From positions 2,418,001 to 2,482,000 of the forward strand of contig NZ_CP134876.1 in NCBI RefSeq assembly GCF_032108445.1: a stretch of 64,000 nt of DNA, given 5' to 3'. This document shows positions 49,343-57,713 of the stretch, in pieces. The translations under genes and the position numbers were made by a program. The DNA comes from Micromonospora halotolerans. GTDB taxonomy: Bacteria; Actinomycetota; Actinomycetes; Mycobacteriales; Micromonosporaceae. Each line of letters opens with the position of its first letter. The first letter of the stretch is position 1. The notes below the pieces were generated by a model. It was not told the origin of the DNA. It made no database searches and saw only the letters and a list, made by a program, of their open reading frames with translations.

Positions 49343-50344
49343 GTGTTTAGTCTCGACTGGATCTACTACGCGATCTCGTGGATCCTGCTGACCTGGCACT
49401 CGGCCTGGGACGCCATCGGGGTCTCGGTCGGAGCCGTCATCGGCACGAACTGGGCGTGGATCCTCTCCATCATCTTCCTGGTGGTCACCGTCCGGGTGAT
49501 CCTCTTCCCGGTCTTCGTCAAGCAGATCAAGTCGCAGCGGGCCATGCAGGCGCTCCAGCCCAAGGTCAAGGAGCTGCAGGAGAAGCACAAGGGTGACCGG
49601 GAGACGCTCCAGAAGGAGATGATGGAGCTCTACCGGAAGGAAAAGGCCAACCCGCTGATGGGCTGCCTTCCGATGTTCCTCCAGATTCCGGTCTTCCTCG
49701 GCCTGTTCCACACGCTCAAGCGGCTCAACCCGGACAACCAGGGCAAGACCCTGTACGGCTGGACCGTCGAGCAGTTCAACAGTGCCTCCAGCGCGAAGCT
49801 CTTCACCGCCCCGATCTCCGGCCGGTTCGGCTCCACGCCCGACGAGCTGGCGAACCTGGGCGCGAACAGCACCACGGTCAAGGTCGTTGCCGGCATCCTG
49901 GTGCTCATCATGATCGCCACGACCTACCTGACCAGCCGGCAGATGATCCTCAAGACCGGCTGGGCCGAGGACCCGCAGCAGCGGATGGTCCAGCGGCTGA
50001 TGCTCTACGGCATCCCCGTCTCGCTGCTCATCTCGGGCTCGATCTTCCCGATCGGTGTGATCATCTACTGGGTCACCAACAACCTCTTCACCCTCGGCCA
50101 GCAGCAGTGGGTGCTGCGGAAGTTCCCGCCGCTGGTGCCGCCGAAGAGCAGCACCGCCGGCAAGGCCACCGCGGGCAAGGCCACCGCCCAGCCGGCCCGG
50201 GTCGGCGGCCTGCTCGGCCGCAAGACCGCCCAGCCGGCCGTCAAGGCCCCGGCCGCCGCCCCCAAGGTGGCCGGCCCGAAGCCCGGCGCCAAGCCGGTCA
50301 ACCCGAAGAAGAGCAGCGGCCGACCCGCCAAGCGACAGGGCTGA
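49343..50344 (+). CDS. yidC: YidC/Oxa1 membrane protein insertase
   Basis: 333 residues. Five helices: about 30-60 (first), 95-125, 178-200, 215-240 and so on; VRVILFPVFVKQIKSQRAMQALQPKVKELQEKHKGD is the cytoplasmic groove and C1 loop with the conserved Arg. The last ~85 residues are a Lys/Ala/Pro-rich tail (KATAGKATAQPARVGG), probably ribosome-binding. It inserts membrane proteins with or without SecYEG. The GTG start directly follows the yidD stop. Confidence 0.95.
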   Translation: MFSLDWIYYAISWILLTWHSAWDAIGVSVGAVIGTNWAWILSIIFLVVTVRVILFPVFVKQIKSQRAMQALQPKVKELQEKHKGDRETLQKEMMELYRKEKANPLMGCLPMFLQIPVFLGLFHTLKRLNPDNQGKTLYGWTVEQFNSASSAKLFTAPISGRFGSTPDELANLGANSTTVKVVAGILVLIMIATTYLTSRQMILKTGWAEDPQQRMVQRLMLYGIPVSLLISGSIFPIGVIIYWVTNNLFTLGQQQWVLRKFPPLVPPKSSTAGKATAGKATAQPARVGGLLGRKTAQPAVKAPAAAPKVAGPKPGAKPVNPKKSSGRPAKRQG

Positions 50345-50351
50345 GCCTTAC

Positions 50352-50382
50352 CGGGCCGCCGCCGGACACCGGTGGCGGCCCG
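50352..50382 (+). terminator. hairpin after yidC
   Basis: CGGGCCGCC (50352-50360) pairs perfectly with GGCGGCCCG (50374-50382). It stands 8 nt past the yidC stop in the 218-bp gap before jag. A TTCT follows, so termination is possible but weak; otherwise it may be an mRNA-stability stem. Confidence 0.5.
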
Positions 50383-50562
50383 TTCTGGTCCCCGAGCTGC
50401 CACCCTCCGGAGTCGGCGCCGGGCCGGAACCGCCGCGCGGAGCGCGGTCACGGGCGAAACTGGCCCGTACAGACGTGCCCGAGGGCACCGGCGAACCTCC
50501 CGCCGGCCCCCGGGAGACCAGCGGACCCGACGGTCCGGCCGAGCGAGTACGGAGATGAGACC

Positions 50563-51147
50563 GTGACCGACACCAGCATCCCCAGCGCGGACCAGTCCCT
50601 GGACGAGGAGACCGCGCCGGCCGCCACCACGGACGAGGCCGAGGACACCCAGGCCGAGGCCCGGGAGAAGAAGGCACCCGCCGACAGCGACCTGTTCCGG
50701 CAGAGCGAGATCGCCGCCGACTACGTCGAGGGCCTGCTCGACATCCTCGACTACGACGGCGACATCGACGAGCTGGTCTCCGGCGGCCGCCCGGTCGTCG
50801 AGGTGGTCGGGGGTCGCCTGCAGAACCTGGTCGGCCAGCGCGGCGCCACCCTGGAGGCGCTCCAGGAACTGGCCCGGCTGGCGGTGTTCCGGCAGACCGG
50901 TTCGCCCAGCCGCCTGCTGCTCGACGTCGGCGGCTACCGCGCAGCCCGGCGCAAGGAACTGGCCGCGGTCGCCAAGAACGCGGTGGAGAAGGTCAAGGAG
51001 CACGGCGAGGCGGTGCGCCTCGAGCCGATGTCCGCGTTCGAGCGCAAGTGCGTGCACGACGTGGTCAACGCGATGAGCGGTGTGGAGAGCGAGTCCGAGG
51101 GCGTCGAGCCGAACCGCCGGATCATCGTCCGGCCGGTTACGGACTGA
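50563..51147 (+). CDS. Jag/KhpB RNA-binding protein
   Basis: 194 residues. An acidic N-terminus (DTSIPSADQSLDEETAPAATTDEAEDTQ) precedes a KH-like domain (about 75-135, GRPVVEVVGGRLQNLVGQRGATLEALQELARLAVF) and an R3H domain (about 140-190, RKELAAVAKNAVEKVKEHGEAVRLEPMSAFERKCVHDVV). It binds RNA and links cell-wall and division control. The N-terminal Jag module is absent or replaced by the acidic tail. GTG 50563 has GGAG 8 nt upstream. Confidence 0.92.
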   Translation: MTDTSIPSADQSLDEETAPAATTDEAEDTQAEAREKKAPADSDLFRQSEIAADYVEGLLDILDYDGDIDELVSGGRPVVEVVGGRLQNLVGQRGATLEALQELARLAVFRQTGSPSRLLLDVGGYRAARRKELAAVAKNAVEKVKEHGEAVRLEPMSAFERKCVHDVVNAMSGVESESEGVEPNRRIIVRPVTD

Positions 51148-51152
51148 CGTAG

Positions 51153-52361
51153 GTGGCTTCCGACGAGACAACGGCGGGTGCCGTGACCGGCCCGGGCGGT
51201 ACCCCGCCCGGGCCGTCGCCTGTCCGCACCGATCCGGCCGTCGACCCGGTCTTCTCCGAGGGCGATGCCCCGGCCCACCCGGCGACCCCGGTCCCGCCCG
51301 CAGGCCCGGTCGACCCGGCCTTCTCGAGCGAGCCGGCCTACGCGGGCGATCCGGTTCCGGCCACCGTGCAGCCGGCCGCCGGGGCCGACCCCGCCACCGG
51401 CGTGACACCGGCCTTCTCCAGCGAGCCGGGAGGACGGCCCGAGTCGTCGGCGCCGGTGGAGGCACCGGCCGCACCGGCCTCGGGAGGCGCGATCGACCCG
51501 CTGTTCGCCGAGCCGGCCACCGCCGGCCCCGACCTGGACGACCGGCCCTCCGACGAGCGAGACGACTCCGGACCGTCCCTCATGGACGGTGACGGTCCGC
51601 CCTCCGGCGCCCAGCCGGCCCCGGGGGAGGCGACGTTGCCGCCCGAGTTGGCCGAGGCCGCCCGTACCCTCTTCGGCGACCGGCTCGACCTGGCGGCCGC
51701 GTACGCCGAACTGCTGGCCACGGACGGCGTCGTGCGCGGCCTCATCGGCCCCCGCGAGACGCCGCGGCTCTGGGAGCGTCACCTGCTCAACTGCGCGGCG
51801 CTGGCCGAGCGCATCCCGGAGGGCGCCAGCCTGATCGACGTCGGCTCCGGGGCCGGCCTGCCCGGTCTGGTGCTGGCCATCGCGCGGCCGGATCTGACCG
51901 TGACGCTCGTCGAGCCGCTCGCCCGGCGCACCGCCTTCCTCATCGAGGCGGTGCAGCACCTGGGGCTGACCAAGTCGGTCCGGGTGTTTCGTGGCCGAGC
52001 CGAGGAGGCCGCGGTCGGCTCCCGCGACCGGCAGCCGCTGTCCGCCGACATCGTCACCGCGCGGGCGGTGGCTCCGCTGGACCGGCTCGCCGGCTGGTGC
52101 CTGCCGCTGGCGGTGCCCGGCGGCCGGCTGGTCGCGCTCAAGGGCGCCTCCGCCGCCGAGGAGATCGCCGAGCACGCCGCGGCGGTGGCCCGGCTCGGCG
52201 GCGGCCAGCCGGAGCTGCACCGGTGCGGTGTCGACGTGATCGACCCGCCCGCGACGGTGATCGAGGTGGTCCGCGAGCGGGTGGTCGGCCCGGCCAGGAA
52301 GAAGGCGCCCAAGCGCTCGCGGGGTGGTCGTCGCCGCGGCACCCAGGGCCGGGATCGCTGA
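51153..52361 (+). CDS. rsmG: 16S rRNA (guanine-527-N7) methyltransferase with repeat-bearing N-terminus
   Basis: 402 residues. The RsmG domain occupies about 165-400: RLWERHLLNCAALAERIPEG, the SAM loop IDVGSGAGLPGLVLAIARPD, and a basic tail. It methylates G527 in 16S rRNA. The N-terminal 160 residues are disordered and carry four degenerate copies of a DPxFSE-like word (VDPVFSEG, VDPAFSSEP, VTPAFSSEP, IDPLFAEP). The frame and GTG 51153 immediately after jag support the long form; ATG 51583 would give the usual length. It starts 5 nt after the jag stop. Confidence 0.9.
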   Translation: MASDETTAGAVTGPGGTPPGPSPVRTDPAVDPVFSEGDAPAHPATPVPPAGPVDPAFSSEPAYAGDPVPATVQPAAGADPATGVTPAFSSEPGGRPESSAPVEAPAAPASGGAIDPLFAEPATAGPDLDDRPSDERDDSGPSLMDGDGPPSGAQPAPGEATLPPELAEAARTLFGDRLDLAAAYAELLATDGVVRGLIGPRETPRLWERHLLNCAALAERIPEGASLIDVGSGAGLPGLVLAIARPDLTVTLVEPLARRTAFLIEAVQHLGLTKSVRVFRGRAEEAAVGSRDRQPLSADIVTARAVAPLDRLAGWCLPLAVPGGRLVALKGASAAEEIAEHAAAVARLGGGQPELHRCGVDVIDPPATVIEVVRERVVGPARKKAPKRSRGGRRRGTQGRDR

Positions 52362-52609
52362 CGCGGCAAGGCTTTCCGGACGCCCGCCCGGTCGTTGGAC
52401 CGGGTGGGCGTGAGCTGGTCGATCAGAACCCGACGTGGACCCGCTACGCCCGTCGGCCGTAGGCTGGCCGCGCGCCGATAGTGTGGAGCGGCGGTGCCGG
52501 GCGGCACCCGAACCCGACCGTTCCCACCAGGCCGGTGACGCCGTGCGGCGAGCGCGGGGGCCTGAATGACGGGTGCGGACCGACCATCCGGAGCGGGCAG
52601 GGATGACAG

Positions 52610-53974
52610 GTGCATGACGACGGCAGGTACGACGATCCACGGGTGACCGGGCCAGGCGGACGACCCTCGGCCGACGGCCCCGTTTCACGTGAAACCAACT
52701 TCCAGGGCTGGCCGTCTAACGGCGAGCCACACGACCCGTCCACGCGGCCCCCGGACTGTGACCCGGTGGTGCGGCGGGACGTGCCTCCGGCCGGCGCCGT
52801 GCGGCCGACCTCGTCCGTGCCGGCGAACGTCCCGCCAGCGCGGGACCCGCACGATCCGAGCGACGGCCCGGTGAACGCGCCCGCCGCCCGTCCGGCCCCG
52901 GTACGCGGGAACGCCGCCGTCCCCGCACGGTTCGAGCCGCAGCCGCCGGCCGTGGTCGTGCCGCAACAGCCCACCCCGGAGTCCGCGCCGGACGTGTCCG
53001 CGACCCCGGCTCCTCCCGACACGCCACCGGATACCGGCTACGGTGCCGAGGCCCCGGCGAGCACGTACGTTTCACGTGAAACCCCGACGCGCGAAGAGGA
53101 TGACCCACCGTTGGCTATGGAGGCTATGCGCGCCGTGCAGATCCTGAACCCCAGTGGTGAGGTCACCATGCCGCGCCCCGAACGGACCCGGGTGATGTGC
53201 GTCGCCAACCAGAAGGGCGGCGTGGGCAAGACCACCACCACGGTGAACCTGGCAGTGGCGCTCGCCCTGCACGGCAACCGGGTGCTGGTCGTCGACCTCG
53301 ACCCGCAGGGCAACGCCTCCACCGGGCTCAACGTGCCGCACCACACCGGCGTGCCGGACGTCTACGACTGCCTCATCGACAGCGTGCCGCTGGAGGAGGT
53401 GGCCCAGGCCGTCGAGGGCATCCCGAACCTGTGGTGCGTACCGGCCACCATCGACCTGGCGGGTGCCGAGATCGAGCTGGTCTCCGTCGTCGCCCGGGAG
53501 TCCCGGCTGGCTCGGGCCATCGCCGCGTACCCCGGGCACTTCGACTACGTGTTCATCGACTGCCCGCCCTCGCTCGGTCTGCTGACCGTCAACGCGTTGG
53601 TCGCCGCGCAGGAGGTGCTGATCCCGATCCAGTGCGAGTACTACGCGCTGGAGGGCCTCAACCAGCTCATCCAGAACATCAACCTCGTCCGGCAGCACCT
53701 GAACCCGAAGCTCGAGGTGTCCACGATCCTGCTCACCATGTACGACCGGCGTACCCGGCTGGCCGACGCGGTGGAGCAGGACGTCCGGAACCACTTCGGG
53801 GACAAGGTGCTCCAGGCCGTGATCCCCCGGAACGTACGGGTCTCCGAGGCGCCCAGCTACGGGCAGTCGGTGATGACCTACGATCCCGGTTCGCGGGGGG
53901 CCACGAGCTACTTCGAGGCCGCCCAGGAGATCGCGGAGCGGGGCGTCAAGGAGCCGGTGAGCCGGAATGCGTAG
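52610..53974 (+). CDS. parA: ParA chromosome-partition ATPase
   Basis: 454 residues if translation starts at GTG 52610. The ATPase (about 175-450) has the deviant Walker A ANQKGGVGKTTT (signature Lys202, Lys207), the DLDPQGNASTG and DCPPSLGLLTVNAL motifs. It moves ParB-bound origins apart. The first ~165 residues are disordered, Pro/Ala/Asp rich, and contain two parS sites in frame, each giving VSRET. ATG 53117 or 53126 would give the canonical length, so the N-terminal extension is uncertain. Confidence 0.93.
   Translation: MHDDGRYDDPRVTGPGGRPSADGPVSRETNFQGWPSNGEPHDPSTRPPDCDPVVRRDVPPAGAVRPTSSVPANVPPARDPHDPSDGPVNAPAARPAPVRGNAAVPARFEPQPPAVVVPQQPTPESAPDVSATPAPPDTPPDTGYGAEAPASTYVSRETPTREEDDPPLAMEAMRAVQILNPSGEVTMPRPERTRVMCVANQKGGVGKTTTTVNLAVALALHGNRVLVVDLDPQGNASTGLNVPHHTGVPDVYDCLIDSVPLEEVAQAVEGIPNLWCVPATIDLAGAEIELVSVVARESRLARAIAAYPGHFDYVFIDCPPSLGLLTVNALVAAQEVLIPIQCEYYALEGLNQLIQNINLVRQHLNPKLEVSTILLTMYDRRTRLADAVEQDVRNHFGDKVLQAVIPRNVRVSEAPSYGQSVMTYDPGSRGATSYFEAAQEIAERGVKEPVSRNA
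52682..52695. promoter_or_regulatory. parS site 1 inside parA
   Basis: Perfect 14-bp palindrome GTTTCACGTGAAAC, 72 nt into the parA frame. Read in frame it gives Val-Ser-Arg-Glu-Thr. Confidence 0.92.
53069..53082. promoter_or_regulatory. parS site 2 inside parA
   Basis: Identical 14-bp palindrome in the same frame (53069-52682 = 387, a multiple of 3), again encoding VSRET. It is just upstream of the alternative parA starts. Confidence 0.92.
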
Positions 53975-54001
53975 TACGGAGAAGTCGCTGGGAGGCGTCG
54001 C

Positions 54002-55069
54002 ATGAAGAACCGTCCTCGCGGCGGTCTGGGCCGAGGGCTCGGCGCCCTCATCCCCACCGGGCCCGTGCCGGGCAGTGCCCCGGCGACCGCCGAAACCGAG
54101 AACGGTACGGCGGCGGCCGTCCCGGCCACCCCGATCGGTGGCGCCACGGCGGCCGTGACGGGAGCCAACGGCGTCGGTGACGTTGCCGCCCCGGCGGCCC
54201 CGGCGGCCCCGACCGCCGAGCCGGAGCCGCAACTGAGCCCGGTCCCCGGAGCCCGCTTCGCCGAGATCCCGGTCGACAGCATCGTGCCGAACCCCAAGCA
54301 GCCCCGGCACGTCTTCGACGAGGAGGCGCTGGAGGAGCTGAAGACCTCGATCCAGGAGGTCGGCTTCCTCCAGCCGATCGTCGTCCGCCAGCTCGACAGC
54401 GAGAAGTACGAGCTCGTCATGGGTGAGCGGCGCTGGCGCGCGGCCCAGGCGGTCGGCCGGGAGAGCATCCCCGCCATCGTCCGGGACACCAAGGACGACG
54501 CGATGCTCCGGGATGCGCTGCTGGAGAACATCCACCGCGCGAACCTCAACCCGCTGGAAGAGGCCGCCGCGTACCAGCAACTGCTGGAGGAGTTCGGCGC
54601 GACCCACGAGGAACTGGCCCGCCGGATCGGCCGGAGCCGGCCGCAGATCTCCAACACCATCCGGCTGATGAACCTCCCCGCCCAGGTGCAGCGCCGGGTC
54701 GCCGCCGGCGTGCTCTCCGCCGGCCACGCCCGCGCCCTGCTCAGCCTCGACGACTCCGAGGCGCAGGAGCAGCTCGCCAAGCGCATCGTCGCCGAAGGCA
54801 TCTCCGTACGCGCCACCGAGGAACTGGTGGCGCTGGCGCTCGCCGACGGCCCGGCGAAGGCCCCGGCCGCGAAGCGCCGGCCGAAGCCGCACGCGCCCGC
54901 GCTCACGGACCTCGCCGACCGGCTGTCCGATCGCTTCGACACCCGGGTGAAGGTCGACATCGGCCGGAGCAAGGGCAAGATCACGATCGAGTTCGCGACC
55001 GTCGACGACCTGGAACGGATCGTGGGAATCATCGGCGTCGGGCAGGAGGAGCAGCCGCCCGGGGAGTGA
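54002..55069 (+). CDS. parB: ParB chromosome-partition CTPase/DNA-binding protein
   Basis: 355 residues. The N-terminus [20 protein letters not shown] is the ParA-contact motif; the CTP-binding domain has [17 protein letters not shown] and [12 protein letters not shown]; the HTH (about 205-225, [19 protein letters not shown]) binds parS and the C-terminal part dimerises. The linker (25-75) is Ala/Pro rich. It loads on parS and slides as a CTP-dependent clamp. ATG 54002 follows parA by 27 nt and has GGGAGG upstream. Confidence 0.96.
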   Translation: MKNRPRGGLGRGLGALIPTGPVPGSAPATAETENGTAAAVPATPIGGATAAVTGANGVGDVAAPAAPAAPTAEPEPQLSPVPGARFAEIPVDSIVPNPKQPRHVFDEEALEELKTSIQEVGFLQPIVVRQLDSEKYELVMGERRWRAAQAVGRESIPAIVRDTKDDAMLRDALLENIHRANLNPLEEAAAYQQLLEEFGATHEELARRIGRSRPQISNTIRLMNLPAQVQRRVAAGVLSAGHARALLSLDDSEAQEQLAKRIVAEGISVRATEELVALALADGPAKAPAAKRRPKPHAPALTDLADRLSDRFDTRVKVDIGRSKGKITIEFATVDDLERIVGIIGVGQEEQPPGE

Positions 55070-55085
55070 ACAGCCCGCTGTCGGT

Positions 55086-55123
55086 CTCGGCCGCGTGGTC
55101 CCTCCGGGGGCGACGCGGCCGAG
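55086..55123 (+). terminator. terminator of the parAB operon
   Basis: CTCGGCCGCGT (55086-55096) pairs perfectly with ACGCGGCCGAG (55113-55123), an 11-bp stem starting 17 nt after the parB stop; CCGTTT follows it. Confidence 0.7.
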
Positions 55124-55243
55124 CCGTTTCCGGCCCGGCGGACCGGGGTGCCCGGGACCTGTTGGAGGGTGTCGGTGATGCCGGAGCGTGCTCGCTCCGA
55201 CCTGCTCGCTGCGGACCGGGGTGCTGGCCGTCTCCTGGCGTCC

Positions 55244-55293
55244 GCTTCCGGGCTCGGATCCGGCGGTTTCGCTTCCGGGCTCGGATCCGGCGG
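55244..55293. repeat. 27-bp tandem duplication
   Basis: Two identical 23-bp copies (55244-55266 and 55271-55293) separated by TTTC, period 27 bp. Located 0.5 kb before the parS cluster. Confidence 0.8.
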
Positions 55294-55807
55294 GCTGCTC
55301 TCGCTTGCCGAGTGCCCTCGTAGCTGTCGTGTCGTAGGAGGCGTCTGCGCGGCGTCCTCATGGGCCGCTGGGCGGGCTGACATCTCCCGGACGGGGTGTC
55401 GGGACACCGCGGCTGTGTTCGGCGCTGGCGGCCTTCTGAAGGCGCCGGCGTTGGCGGGAGCTGTTCGACGGCCATGGACGGGATCGCCTGGGCCGTACTC
55501 ATCGGCCTCCTTGTTGTCGCCTGATCGTCAGACCTGGTGTCGTCGCGACGATCACGGCGAACGGGTGCTGGCCGTCGGCGACCGCCGCCCGGTGCGCGGC
55601 GTCCTGGTTGGCGTGACGAGGTGAGTGCCCGTCGCCCAGGCCGTTGCGACCGACGAGTCACCTCCCCGCCCGCGGCGCGGGTAGCGCAGGTCGGCCTGCC
55701 GGTCCCGCCAACTGGCCGTCGACGCCAACAACCGCAGCGACCGGGCGTTGCGATTCGCGCGGCACCGATGGCCGCGAGTTCTGGGAGGGAGGCAGCCCTG
55801 CGTCGCC

Positions 55808-55821
55808 GTTTCACGTGAAAC
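55808..55821. promoter_or_regulatory. parS site 3
   Basis: Perfect GTTTCACGTGAAAC palindrome, about 0.74 kb past parB. First of the cluster in the gene-poor region. Confidence 0.9.
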
Positions 55822-55882
55822 ACGTCCGCCGCCGCGTGGCGCATCCGCCGGCGGGTTGCGGCGCAACGGCGTGCCGCAGTCA

Positions 55883-56009
55883 GCTGGGTGGCGGAGCGGC
55901 CTGCTACCCCGGGCTGGATGGCGACGGGGCCGCTACCGGGCTAGGTGGCAACGCGGTGCCGCAACGGGGCTGGGTGGCGACGCCATGCGCCGCAACCGGC
56001 TGGGTGGTC
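55883..56009. repeat. five-unit array, period about 29 bp
   Basis: The word GCTGGGTGGCG, with up to two changes, begins at 55883, 55913, 55940, 55969 and 55999 (spacing 30, 27, 29, 30). Between units the sequence is different but often contains GCCGCAAC. It stands between parS sites 3 and 4. The function is unknown. Confidence 0.7.
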
Positions 56010-56055
56010 GCCCGGGCGGGGTGCCACGACTGACCTCGCTGATTACTGACGCCCC

Positions 56056-56069
56056 GTTTCACGTGAAAC
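56056..56069. promoter_or_regulatory. parS site 4
   Basis: Perfect core GTTTCACGTGAAAC, with the palindrome extended to 22 bp (56052-56073) by flanking CCCC/GGGG. Possibly the strongest ParB site by symmetry. Confidence 0.92.
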
Positions 56070-56987
56070 GGGGAGCGCGGCCGCGACCGCGCCAAGCCAC
56101 AGCTAGCCGTTGGCGAGTGGCGCCGGCAGTTGGGCACCGGCAAACATGCCCCAACGGATCGGGCAAGCGCGGGTACGGACGGGCGGAGGAAGACGCCTAG
56201 CTGAGCGAGTGAACGGCGGACTCCGGACATCGGCCTCGGAGCACCCCGGCCGCGCCATCGATGGGCGGACGCGCGCGGGGTGTCAATTCGCCTCCACACC
56301 CGGTCGGTCGGTTGGTGGTCGACGGAAGTGCCGCAGCCGCCCAGGGTGTGGTGGGAGTCGGGCCGCCAGGCATGACGTGCCACCGGCAACCGCCAGGCGC
56401 AGCCAGCGAGCAGGGCACGTCCCTGCCATGGAAGCCTTCTGCCCACGGCGGCGTGCTGGTGGGCCCGTTGAGCGGTGCGGTAGTCCACCAGGATCGCCCC
56501 AACCGCTTGGAGGCGGCGGGCGGTCCAGCCGTCCACCCAGTCACTGCGCCCGCCGCTTGAAGGTCGAACTACTCGCCAAATTGGCCGGAGCCAGGCGGCA
56601 AGGCGTCGACCGGACGAAGGCGCTGAACGGTGCTTCTCGTTCCGGCCGTCATCCGACTCAGTTGGACGCGCCGCTGTGGAGAGGTCGGCGAACCAGAGAC
56701 CGAACTCATCTAAGGGCCGTCGCCTCACGGCCGGGCTGTCGCCTCTCGGCCGACTGGGCTCTGAGCATCCTGACGCTGCCTATCGTCCTTGCCGATCCAG
56801 AGCGCCTACCGCTGAGCCGTCGCCGGTTCCTGGGGCGCCGAGCGGCGCCGGGCCGGTCGTCTCCCAACGTGGCCGCCGCCTCTTGCGCGTCGAATCCTCA
56901 CCGCCGACCATGAGGACCGCGCCGGCCGGCCTGGAGAGGGCCCAGCCCGTCCCCGGCCAGCGCTTCGCGACGCCGCATCCGTTTCCT

Positions 56988-57001
56988 GTTTCACGTGGAA
57001 C
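56988..57001. promoter_or_regulatory. parS site 5
   Basis: GTTTCACGTGGAAC, one base off the perfect palindrome, the same variant as the outlying site at 4688. Confidence 0.85.
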
Positions 57002-57130
57002 GCAGCTCGACCGGATGGCCGGGCAGACAGTCGCCGCCACTACTGATCAAGACCTGCCGACGGCTTCACTCGTGCGTCGGCCGAAGTCTCGTGAACCGCC
57101 GCCCAGCCACGCCTGGAGCCGCGCGGCAAA

Positions 57131-57224
57131 ATCACCGGAGGCTGCTCACCGGAGGCCTCTCACCGGACGTCGCTCACCGGACGCTGGTCGCGGGAACGTC
57201 GCTCACCGGACCTCGCTCACCGGA
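57131..57224. repeat. seven-unit iteron-like array, period 14 bp
   Basis: CTCACCGGA units start at 57131 (first base A), 57145, 57159, 57173, a degenerate one at about 57187, 57202 and 57216. Period 14 or 15 bp. The 5-nt linkers vary (GGCTG, GGCCT, CGTCG, CCTCG). It lies between parS sites 5 and 6. Short repeats of this kind can be protein-binding iterons; no binding protein is known. Confidence 0.75.
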
Positions 57225-57342
57225 GGAGGCCCTCCTCGTTCTCCGTGATCACCGTCGGCAGCCTCGATCCTGCCCCCCACGGCTGGCGGGCGGGCCGCTG
57301 ATCGGGCGCGCCGCGCACCCGATAGCGCTCACGCGCGCCGCC

Positions 57343-57356
57343 GTTTCACGTGAAAC
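57343..57356. promoter_or_regulatory. parS site 6
   Basis: Perfect GTTTCACGTGAAAC palindrome, 0.12 kb after the 14-bp array. Confidence 0.92.
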
Positions 57357-57504
57357 ACGGCCGCCAACCGCCACCTGCCGGGCCTCACCCAGCGCCTCGG
57401 AGACCCCCTCGGAAACCACCACCTCCGGTCGGTGCGGATCGCCCGCGTCGCTCGTTGGGAAGGAAGGACCGAGCCACCCCGAAGGCCGGTAGACGCTCCC
57501 AACG

Positions 57505-57630
57505 TTATCCACAGCAGTTGTCCACAGGCTCTCCCCGTTCCACGTGGAACATCGCGCGGAAACCCTTGCTGAGCAGTGGATGACGCGCTGTGCTGGTGAT
57601 CTCAGCGACCTGTGGACAACGTGGTGGACA
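57505..57630. promoter_or_regulatory. DnaA-box cluster beside parS
   Basis: TTATCCACA (57505-57513), TTGTCCACA (57518-57526), TGTGGACAA (57610-57618) and GGTGGACAA (57622-57630), followed by TGTGGATCG at 57637. The first two and last two point in opposite directions, flanking parS 7. It is 11.6 kb from oriC. Confidence 0.7.
57537..57550. promoter_or_regulatory. parS site 7
   Basis: GTTCCACGTGGAAC, a perfect palindrome with the CC/GG variant at both arms. It lies 11 bp past a DnaA box. Confidence 0.85.
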
Positions 57631-57713
57631 ACCCGTTGTGGATCGATGAGGAACGCTCAGCGGCCCGCACTCGGGTAGGGACAGGCATCGCCAACTCGGC
57701 TAGGGTCAGCGTC

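Larger units (their letters stand above)
55124..57713. other. gene-poor parS region
   Basis: 2.6 kb without a frame I can support as a gene: the open frames are long only because of high GC, have odd composition and no family signal. It holds parS sites at 55808, 56056, 56988, 57343 and 57537, a 27-bp duplication, a five-unit 29-bp array, a seven-unit 14-bp array and a DnaA-box cluster. A centromere-like platform for ParB is the simplest reading. Confidence 0.7.

Noticed and set aside
57131..57224. CRISPR array
   Set aside because: Repeats are 9 bp with 5-nt linkers; far too short, and no cas genes are present. The 29-bp array at 55883 has 11-bp repeat words and irregular spacing, so it is not CRISPR either.
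55124..57611. Several open frames of 150-275 codons in the parS region, on both strands
   Set aside because: They have the amino-acid bias of random high-GC frames, no family signal, overlap one another and parS sites, and no ribosome-binding sites.
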